DNA from: a virus
Length of the DNA stretch: 34,014 nt
Reading direction: 5' to 3' (one strand)
Virus record (IMG/VR): IMGVR_UViG_3300033571_009822
Coordinates: 1 to 34,014 of that record
The notes under the pieces are model-generated. The model was given only the letters and a program-made list of their open reading frames with translations. It made no database searches and was not told the DNA's origin. This document shows, piece after piece, positions 18,630 to 27,500 of this stretch. A program made the position numbers and the translations under genes. Position 1 is the first letter of the stretch, and the number at the start of each line of letters is the position of its first letter.

Positions 18630-19870
18630 TACGCTACCTTCGCTCCTTTTCCTCTATTCTCTGCCGCCCACCTGAAAGCGTCGGCCCATTCTTTTGCTCG
18701 GTCCTTGTAGTGATATTCCTTCAGCACCCGCTCCTTAGCGGCTGCCGCTAGGTCTTCCCTAAAAGAGGGATTTCTAGCCAGTTTCTTGACTGCCTCATAC
18801 CATTCACCTCTCCCGCGAGCAAGAAGCCCATCAATGCCGTCTCTGACGGGGCTATAGGGTCCGTCCTTACCGACCCTCTCCCCGATAAACGCAGCCCCTG
18901 CCAGCGAGTATTCCAGCCAGTGGAGTTCAGACTTGGATGAGTCAAAGATGTCGCCCATTAGTGGGGCTACACCGATCTCTGGATGGCTGTTCACCAGCAT
19001 CTTGGAGAAGCCGGCGATACTGTTCTGGAATGGGATGTGCTCCTCAAAAATGCCCTGTGTCTGATTAATGAAGTCGCCTTCACCGCCAATCCAGATGCGG
19101 TGCAACTCGTCCTTGAGGTCGTGCATTGCCTTTGCGCAATATCCGCCCTGAAGTTTTTGTGGCTTCCGTGGGTCGGATGGGAACCCCATGTAGTCCCGCA
19201 TTCGGGCAACGCCGCCGTAATACAACGCCCGCACCTTGGTGTCTGGTCGGGGTTCTGTTTGAATGTAAAGGTCTGGGTCAATCGCATTGCGGATGACCCT
19301 AATGTTGTCGTTGAACTGGGCGAATCGTCGGGCAAGCATTGGCGTACTAACGGTCATCAGGTCGGCTCGCTTTGCCATTTCTTCAATCAACCCAAGTTCT
19401 GGGACGGTGTCTTTGATGTATCCATTCCACGGCTTAATATTGAAATGGTCGTCGTCTGTCTCGTAGATAATCCCCTTGCCATGGTTGGCATGCTGGAATA
19501 CTGGCCAAAGCAGGCGGGTCACAAGATCGCGCTCTTTGGCTGGGCCGTGTTCGTGGGCTGCCGCAGCAGCGTAATCAAACGTCACGAACGAGCATTGGTC
19601 GCATGCCATCGTAGTGTTGTAGTACCGACGGAACACCACCACGTCCGCCCAATCAACATCGCTGGTGTCAATTTTCACCAGCCCCTTGCTAAAGGCTTCT
19701 GGCATTGTGTATTGTTCTGCCCCTGGCAATCCCTCAATATTAATATTGCTAATGCCCTTGTATTCAATTCCTAACTTGAGGAATTCGTCGCGCATCTGGT
19801 GTCCACGGAAATAGGCGCATGGGCCTTCCTCAACGTGTCCCCAAACTAATACCTTAAGATTCTCTGCCAT
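18629..19870 (-). CDS. Glycosyltransferase, GT-B/GT4-like (413 aa)
   Basis: The protein begins LKVLVWGHVEEGPCAYFRG (a Rossmann strand with a Gly turn), has VDWADVVVFRR, IIYETDDDHFN and LMTVSTPMLARRF, and in the second half the retaining-GT signature FDSSKSELHWLEYSLAGAAFIGE followed by DGLLARGRGEWYEAVKKLARNP. That layout is GT4-like: donor nucleotide-sugar bound by the C-terminal domain. It sits directly behind the capsid gene and in front of the adaptor, so the virion itself is a likely acceptor (inference). The nucleotide-sugar enzymes at 8793, 12080 and 13012 could supply its donor. The start is preceded by AAGGGGGAAC. Confidence 0.85.
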   Translation of the reverse strand: MAENLKVLVWGHVEEGPCAYFRGHQMRDEFLKLGIEYKGISNINIEGLPGAEQYTMPEAFSKGLVKIDTSDVDWADVVVFRRYYNTTMACDQCSFVTFDYAAAAAHEHGPAKERDLVTRLLWPVFQHANHGKGIIYETDDDHFNIKPWNGYIKDTVPELGLIEEMAKRADLMTVSTPMLARRFAQFNDNIRVIRNAIDPDLYIQTEPRPDTKVRALYYGGVARMRDYMGFPSDPRKPQKLQGGYCAKAMHDLKDELHRIWIGGEGDFINQTQGIFEEHIPFQNSIAGFSKMLVNSHPEIGVAPLMGDIFDSSKSELHWLEYSLAGAAFIGERVGKDGPYSPVRDGIDGLLARGRGEWYEAVKKLARNPSFREDLAAAAKERVLKEYHYKDRAKEWADAFRWAAENRGKGAKVA

Positions 19871-19893
19871 TGTTCCCCCTTGCTATTGTGGAT

Positions 19894-19926
19894 CCCCGCC
19901 GAGAAGATCTCGTCCTCTCGGCGGGG
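19894..19926 (-). promoter_or_regulatory. Perfect 11-bp hairpin after the capsid gene
   Basis: CCCCGCCGAGA (19894-19904) and TCTCGGCGGGG (19916-19926) are perfect complements around an 11-base loop, between the capsid stop and the glycosyltransferase start. No U-tract follows in the direction of transcription. It may stabilise the abundant capsid mRNA or partly stop transcription behind it. Confidence 0.6.
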
Positions 19927-19949
19927 AGTCCTGCTTAACTACCTAACGA

Positions 19950-20969
19950 TCAGCTGATCGAGGAAGTCGTGCGCAGGATGCGGTAGCGAGCAAGGCCAAG
20001 ACCCGTCGCAACACCGTTATCACCGGCTGCGGTGGTATCGGTCGACGTGTGGAGGAGCTTGCTGCCGAAGCGCATCTTGTAACCGACCAACGCCTTCTGT
20101 GCGAGTGGGTCGGTATGATCGCCGCCAGGTGCTACGAAGTAGCTCTGGAGCGTCTGGCTGTCGCCGATGGTATAAGCATCAGGAGCCAGGAAGAGCGCGT
20201 TGTATACTGCACCCGAAGTAGCATACGTCGTCGGAGCCGAAGCGGCAGCGCGGAACGCATCCGAAGATACGATAATGCGGCAGCCACCAAAGCGCCCAAC
20301 CTCATTCGTGAGGGCTGGGAGATCCGAGACATACTTGTTCAGTTCAATGAAGCCGTTGGTCGACGTGTCGGTCAACAGGTCAAAGGACTGATTTGGGTGA
20401 ATGATCAGGCGGAAGAATCCGTCTGCGAACGGCTGAACGTTCGCGGCGAGCATGTCAGCGACAAGTCGCTTGACGAGCCAGCCGTTGATCGGCGCAGCCA
20501 CAGCCGTGGCAGCGTTGGCAACAACCGTCTGGGAAGCCGTAGCGCCTTGGATTGCAGCCGTGCGGGCCGTGCTGTGAATCGTGTTGCGGACAAGGTTGTC
20601 CATGGATCGCGTCGCCTTGTACGCCACGCGCTCAGCAGCGATGCTGATGAGGTCGTGTGGGTTGTCAAGCTGGGCGAGATCCGTGACGGCAAGCGTGCCG
20701 CCGTACTGTGCCGCCGTGAAGAACTCTGACGAAATCGTCAGGGCATCATCGGTTGGCGGAGCGCCCTCGGTAAGAGGGGTCGTGTTGATATCGAGGTCGG
20801 CATAACGCGCATAGCGAATGACGTTCGTTCCCTTCACGAAACGGCCAGGGACATAAAGCCCCGGCATTGCGTGAACGGCACGAGCGCGGAGTTCCTCAAG
20901 CGCACGCGCCTGAACAAGCTCCTGTACTAGTGCGCCAAAGCCAGCCTGCGACGTAAGAGTGGTAGCCAC
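19950..20969 (-). CDS. Major capsid protein, N4-gp56-like HK97 fold (339 aa)
   Basis: Forms the icosahedral shell. The start is GTG 20969, 8 bases after AAGGAG. The N-terminal segment (VQARALEELRARAVHAMPGLYVPGRF) leads into the family text: NVIRYARYADLDINTTPLTEGAPP, AAQYGGTLAVTDLAQLDNPHDLI, a long spine helix (AAERVAYKATRSMDNLVRNTI), FRLIIHPNQSFDLLTD and VGRFGGCRIIVSSDAF. This order matches the N4-gp56 family of capsid proteins, which also occurs in siphophages. The scaffold gene lies just upstream and a hairpin just downstream. Confidence 0.9.
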   Translation of the reverse strand: MATTLTSQAGFGALVQELVQARALEELRARAVHAMPGLYVPGRFVKGTNVIRYARYADLDINTTPLTEGAPPTDDALTISSEFFTAAQYGGTLAVTDLAQLDNPHDLISIAAERVAYKATRSMDNLVRNTIHSTARTAAIQGATASQTVVANAATAVAAPINGWLVKRLVADMLAANVQPFADGFFRLIIHPNQSFDLLTDTSTNGFIELNKYVSDLPALTNEVGRFGGCRIIVSSDAFRAAASAPTTYATSGAVYNALFLAPDAYTIGDSQTLQSYFVAPGGDHTDPLAQKALVGYKMRFGSKLLHTSTDTTAAGDNGVATGLGLARYRILRTTSSIS

Positions 20970-20994
20970 TGTTTAGTCTCCTTGCTGTATTTGG

Positions 20995-21546
20995 TTAATT
21001 CCCGTCGTAAAACGGGTTCCCCAGCGATTCAAGTTCCTTGGCAATATCCGTGGAACCGCGCTTGCTGGCAGCCGGCGGGGCTGCCTTGCGTGGGGAATTG
21101 GTATCAACGTAGGTGTCCGTCGTGCTGTTCTTCTCCACAGACTCCACAAACTTCTCAAACGCCTCAGCCTGAGCCGCTGCGTCAAGACCCTTGGTTTCTG
21201 CGACAAATTTAGCATACGTCGGATGCTTACGTGCGAGTGCTTCCTCTTGGGCTGCACTGCGCGCCGCCTGTAGTTCTTGCTCCAACTGCTGCGCGCGAAC
21301 GTTTGCCTTTTCCAACTCGGTCATGTTGGCAAACTCCACTTCAGCCTTCCACTTCTTGAGGGACTCTGCTTCTGCCTTTAGGGCATCCAGTTCCTTCTTC
21401 GTTGCGGTCAGAGCCTGGTCCTTACCAGCCAGACGCTTCTTCCAAGTGGCTAGATCCTCTTCCGGGGCAGTGGCCTCAACAACCGGTGTCTCCACTGGCG
21501 CTGCGGGCGACTGCTCCTCGACCAAGGTAGCGACTTCGTCAGCCAT
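20995..21546 (-). CDS. Capsid scaffolding protein (183 aa)
   Basis: The protein is acidic and helical. The N-terminal 30 residues are Pro/Glu/Val-rich, residues 33-115 form a long coiled coil (WKKRLAGKDQALTATKKEL, then LEKANVRAQQLEQELQAARSAA), and the C-terminus is polar and ends in ESLGNPFYDGN. Size, composition and place immediately before the capsid gene are typical of a scaffold. No protease motif is visible. ATG 21546 follows AAGGAG. Confidence 0.85.
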   Translation of the reverse strand: MADEVATLVEEQSPAAPVETPVVEATAPEEDLATWKKRLAGKDQALTATKKELDALKAEAESLKKWKAEVEFANMTELEKANVRAQQLEQELQAARSAAQEEALARKHPTYAKFVAETKGLDAAAQAEAFEKFVESVEKNSTTDTYVDTNSPRKAAPPAASKRGSTDIAKELESLGNPFYDGN

Positions 21547-21585
21547 CTTGCTTTTCTCCTTTTTTACTGTCCCTAATGGGTGGGA

Positions 21586-24500
21586 CTAATTCCCCGCTCC
21601 TGGAATCAAGAAATCAGAGATTTCTTCCAGAACACTTGTCTTTGGATCACCAGTCAGGAACGACTGGATCTGTGTCACCGAACTCTGCATTGTTCGTGCG
21701 AAATTCAGCGGTCCGACTAGGCGCTCGCCTGTCGTCAGGATGGACTCAGCAGTCCTGCCTGGAATATCCTCAAGTTTGCCTTCGTATGCTGGCCGCAAGA
21801 TACCGTTTCGGAACCAGTACGGCAGGGAGGCACCAACGTCTGTTGGTACGCCCGGCAGAAGGCTGTTGAGATAATTGATCAATGGCGTTCGTGTCATGAC
21901 AACGTCCTGCAACTGCGGATTTTCCTCAAGCGCAGCAGCAACGTGGTCAGCCACAATATTCAATCGGTTGAACCCTAGGAATGGTGCGTACTCTCCAGTA
22001 AATGGTGCGTACTTAAATAGCGCGTTTCCGAATACTGGGAGGATCTTGCCGTACATATACGATGTCGGGTAGAAACCAGTGAACGGGTGGTTGAGCGTTC
22101 GCTCAAGCGCGCTCTTGGCTGGGTTGTACAACTGCTCCTTTGCCGCGACTTCCGCTGATCGAGCGTGCGCTGCGCGGGCAAAGTCCACAAAGTCCGTAAC
22201 GCCCTTGCGCTCATACAGGTACTGCGCAAGCCCTTGACCAAGTGCCGTGCTTGTTGCGCGAGAGATCGTCTCGCCACGCTCAAGCGTGAGGAGCGCCTCG
22301 TCAAGTCCGGGCAAGCGGTAGCCATTATTCATCTGGCCAGCAAGCCGACCGATGATGGTATCAAGCCACGGCTCTCGCTTGGCGATCTTAAGTTTTGGTA
22401 GTGGCTGGCTTACGGCAGCGCCTGTCTTGGCAGCCTCTTCGGCCTGTGCCATGAGCAACTTCTCCTTGCGGAGTTTCTCAACGTTGACAGACAACTGCTC
22501 AAGCCGCTTCTCAATCAGAGAGGCAAACGAATCCGCTTCCTTCTGAAGATCGCTCTTGGAGATGATTCCGGCGCTGATAAGGTCGTCAGCAACTGCGGAA
22601 ATGGATTCCGCGACTGCGTCCCTAGCATTGCCAAGGGATTTTAGCATATCGTCGTACTGTTGGATAAATGTTGGGATTTCAAGGGTGCTTGCCTCAGCAG
22701 CAAGTTCTGGGTATCCACGGTCAAGTACCTGTCGGTATCCAGCCGCTGGTCGACCGCGCTGCTGGCCCTTTGCAGTGTACCAGAATCCAAGGTCAACCAA
22801 CTCTGCGTCTGAAGCGCTCTTGAACTGTCCGCCTGCGCGGTATCGGCCAGAGCCACCAACGTCAATGCGGATGACATCTCCATTCGGCAGGATGCCCGTG
22901 TTCATCCCGTCTGGGCCGACTGCGTCCCAGTTATTGAGAATAACGTCGGCAAGGTGGTTATCAAGGAATTGCTGCGCCGACTCGGCAGGAACCTGATCAA
23001 GACCAATCTTGCCAAGCTCCTTAATGCCCTCTTGCCACGTAGATACTACGTAGAGGGTTCCACCGCGCATGCTAAGCGACAACTCTGGCACCATTACGCC
23101 CATCTTGCGATAGACCTCTGCCGCCATATATTCGTTAAGGGCAGCGATAGCCGAGACGCTGGCGTTAGACCCAGCAGCCTTGGCATAGCGCTTAATCCCG
23201 TCAGAGCCTACCCAAATGCCGGTATCTCCACCCTTGTTCATACCAGAGGACGGAACTCCGACCTTCTGGCCGAAGACAGTACCTTCGTCAAGAAGACGCA
23301 GCGAAGTCATCGTAGCCGCCTTTGGGGCGTTCCTTGTGAACTGAATGCTGAATGGGTCAGTTCCCTCTGAGACCTTACTCACTGGCGGGGCTGTCTTGCT
23401 GCGCTTTTGGCGGATTGTCCGCTGTGCCGTAGGCTCATCGCCATAAAGCACTGCGGCTCGCTTAGCGTCGTCTAGGATTGCTGGTTCAGATGCGAACAGC
23501 ATCCGCAGGGCGGATTCCGATCGGCGTACCTGCTCCTGCTCAATGTCCAGTGTGTTTAGAGCCTTCTCAAGATTAATTCGGGCTGCGTCGTCTGGGGCAA
23601 GGCGATCCATTGCCAACTGGAGATCTGGCTGAAGGAGGACATCCACCTTGTAGATCTTCTTGCTGCCGTCGTCAATAATGCTTACTACTCGTACCTGAAT
23701 ACCGCGTGGAAGCAGTACCTCATTCTCTTGGCCCATGCCGATGCCAGATCCGCCAAGGTCAATGCCCGGCAGTCCCTTTGCATTGTCCACGACCATGATG
23801 GTGTCTCCGCCGCCCCAAGATTCAGCAAAGCCCATCTTACGGCTCCACGCCGAGATGTTCTCCATACCAAAGGTGTCGCCCACCTTGAGGGTTTCCCCTG
23901 CTGGGATAAGGTCTCCGAGGCTAAACTTTCGTGCAATACTGGATCGGATTGAAATTCGGTTGGACTTGATTACTTCGTCTAGGCTATTAATAATCTTTTC
24001 AATGCCAGCGAATCGAGCATCGCCAACAGCCGCAGCATCATACAAGTCCTTGTTATTAATACGCGATGCCTTAACGGCCTTAATCATCTCTTCTTCGTTG
24101 CGGATAAGGCTGGTCTTCTGAACGCCGAACTCTGCCTTCGCTGCAAGGTACTTGCTAATCGTTGAATACGATCCATGTACCCATGCGCCAAGCGCTGTTC
24201 GAGCGTCTGCCGTAAGGTTATTAAACGTGGTGAACGCCGTCTCACCTTGGAAGTCGCCCTTCACTGAAACGACCTTCTGGATGGTCTGCTTTGGCATGAA
24301 CTTGACGCGAGCCTTGTAGTCACGGAACGCTGCAATCAGCGCATCTTGAGCCGCAGAACTTGCACCAGTCTTCTCAGCAATAAGGGCGATTTCCTCAATG
24401 GCATCAAGGTCTGCTGGTGTCAAGTTATCCCGGACAAGCAATTCCTTCACCACATCTGCGTAGTCAATCTTGACCGGAGCGCCCCACGTGTACGCGCGAG

Positions 24501-27500
24501 CAGCCGTTTCGCCAAGGCGAAGGGTAAGCTCTGGGATCGTGCCATTGACGCTTGAGTCAACAAGATAATTAAACCAATCGGCAGGGTCAACGGACTTAGT
24601 AAGATCCCACGCAATCTTTCGGATTACTGGGAAGTTTGCCGCAAACTCGTTCATGGTTGCTCGCTTAAATTCGTTTGCAGCCGTAACGTCCATTGCGTCA
24701 ACCTTTGAGGCGGCAATGGCCTCCTTCTGCTTTGTCCCGCTGGCAAGAATCCAGCCAGCACTATCCGCAGCCTTGTCAAGGATGATCCTTGCAGCGCGCT
24801 GCTCAACAACGGTGTTGACCTGTGGGGTTGCCTGCGAAAGTGAATCCGCAATAGAAGCCTGCTGCCGGAAGATGTGCGCTCCGACTTCGTGGTTGTCGTA
24901 TCGGAACGACCCAGGGGCGGAGAGCAACTCCGTTAGCATGGATGCCTGCTGATAGGACTCAGCCCCGCCAATACCACGAAGAACCGTTAGTGCAAATGGC
25001 TCAATGGCCTCCTGTTGGTTGAACTGTGGATTATATCGATAGCGAAGAAGCGGGAACAACTTCTGGGAGATTGTTGCCAGCGTTGGGAACCGCGTCTGAA
25101 TTCTCTTAGAAACCGCCGTGGTATACCCTACGCGGTCAATGTCGCCAGAAAGCGCGTACAACAGAGCTGCGCGGCTTGATGCTCCTTGGAAAACGCGATT
25201 GTAGGTACGGGATGCCTTTTCGCCACCACCGAATACGTTGAGGAACGCTCGGTCAATGTCGTGGTCGGTCAATCCGCCAGGGTTAATATCCTGCGCGATT
25301 GCCTTCTGGGTGAGTTCCGCCATCGCTCGTGCTGCCTGCTCTCGCGTAACGCGCGCGCCTAGGTAGACGCGAAGCCGGTCAACTGCCGTATCGTACAACT
25401 CGTTGTTGTGAATTGGCGTGCTGGCGAACTGTTGCAGTTTTGTCTTCAGCGTTGGTCGAACTACCTCATCAAGTTGTTTGAGGCCGTAGTCGGATGGGAC
25501 TAGGTCTTCGCCAAGGCTGGTGTACAGGTCATACTTCGGTCGGATTACTGGAACGCCACGAACGTCGCGGACGATCTGGAATCCTTCTAGGTAGCCCTTA
25601 TCAGGCTCAACGCCCAACTCGTAGCCAACTTCCTTTGCCGTCCGTCGGAGTTCAACAAGTTTTGGAAGCACCCTGTCGTTGCTGTACTGCTCAAACAATT
25701 TCTGTCGCTCAGCAGCCTGCTCCGCAACGGTCTGCGCAGTCTTTGCAGCAGCAAGGCCAGCCACAGTCTTTTCGTAGCCAGCGAAGTTGCTGATCTGCGC
25801 AATCTGCTTGCCGTAGGACTCAGTAACCCCCTCAAAGAATCGACCGGCTGGCATGAACTGCGCGGCGTTGTCAAACGCCTTGGACATGTTGAAGATTGCC
25901 TGCTCATTAAATAATGAGTTGGCCATATTGACTGGAACTGTATCCATTTTTGGCACAACATAGCGAATGGATTCGGCGGGCTTGCCGAGTGGTCCATAAG
26001 CGCGACCCATCTGGCTAATATTGATATTGGCAACCTCAGCAGCCATATCTGGAGCATCCGCAACGACAAGCGCCTGTAGGCGTGCATCGGCGATATTGCC
26101 CAACGACTCTAGGAAGTTGTGGATCATGGTTGGCCGAACAAGGCTTGCCCGGTACTGGACTGGCCCAGCAAACGCATTAATAATGGCGGGGTCTACCGTG
26201 TCCATTTCGTAGAGCCAGTCTAGGATCTCCTGCTCGGTCTTAAGATATCCAGTTGCCTGCAACTGCTTAATCCGTTCAGAGATAGCGTCGTTGTGATTTC
26301 CGAGAACGTCAAAGAGTCGTGCTGGCTGCTTCCCAAGAACTCCTGCTGGAGCGGCATTGATGTACTCCTGAAGGGTCTTGAATTGCAGCATTGTCCCGCC
26401 CGCCTGCGGGGCCATGTTCGTCTTGAGGTTCTGAGGTGGGCCATAGGTCGAGTCCATCTGATGGAAGATGTCTGCCCACGCAAATGCTCGGTTATTATCG
26501 TTGAGTTGGAACCACTTCTTGCCCTGTAGGTTGCCAAGTTGGAGGTGATCCACTTCCTTAACCGAGTGCCGCATGGCATTGATCTTGTGGACATGTTCAA
26601 AGAACGCCTGCTCGATTGGGTCGCCAAAGTAGACTTCCCATTTTGCGGTCAACTCATCAAGCATTACGTCAATATTCTGTTCGGGGGCATTGCCTAGAAG
26701 CTCTGGTAGAATTTCGCCAAATGTATATTGCTGACCACCGATAGTCACAAACTGCTGCATGTACTCGCGGAGGTACTCTCGGATATACTGGCTTGCGTCT
26801 GTCAGCGCCGCAGCAGATGGTTCCCAAATAGCGTCAGCGGTCTTCATGTCAATTGGATTGTCAAATCCTAGAAGTTGCGTGAAGCGCTTTGCCTGAGTAA
26901 TGTCGCCAGATTCAGACGAAACTTGCTCGGTCGTAATCAGAACCTTGTCAAGATCAATCCGTTTCCCAACTGGGGTTGGGCTAAACACCATATCTGTTGC
27001 AATCTTAGCTGGGTCAAAGAACAACTTAATCCTGCTCTGGAGGTCCATATTAGTAATATCATAAAGACCTTGAGCAATAAATGCCCTGCCCCCAGATGCG
27101 CTGCTCACCTCACCAAGCGCGACTGAATGGGTAATTGGTTGCACGAGCGCCGTAGCGCCAGTCTTAAATTGCGCTAGGTACGAGTCGTATTCGCTGAGTG
27201 TAGCCGCATTATTTGGGGCAATTCGGGTGGCTTTAATCTCTGGCTCGTGCCAAAGCGTATTGTCGTCAGCAATATGTAGGACTCTTCGGATTCGGTTGGT
27301 GACGTATTCGTGACTTGCGGCCATTGGCATTCCAGTGGTCACTCGAACAAGATACGGCTCTGAGATGGTGTTGAATGGCGTTACTTTGGTCATGTGAACG
27401 CCGTCAAGTGCATCAAATACCGCGTACTCGTCATCAGCCGAGCCGTAGGTAATAAAAGCAGAACGGTCCTTGTACCTTTTTTGCCACGCGGCTGTCCAGA

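Noticed and set aside
18983-19774. Plus-strand frame of 263 aa opposite the glycosyltransferase
   Set aside because: It is antisense to a gene with clear motifs, has no ribosome site and shows no recognisable protein text.
20049-20729. Plus-strand frame of 226 aa opposite the capsid gene
   Set aside because: Antisense to the conserved capsid protein; composition is Arg/Val-rich and typical of a mirrored frame.
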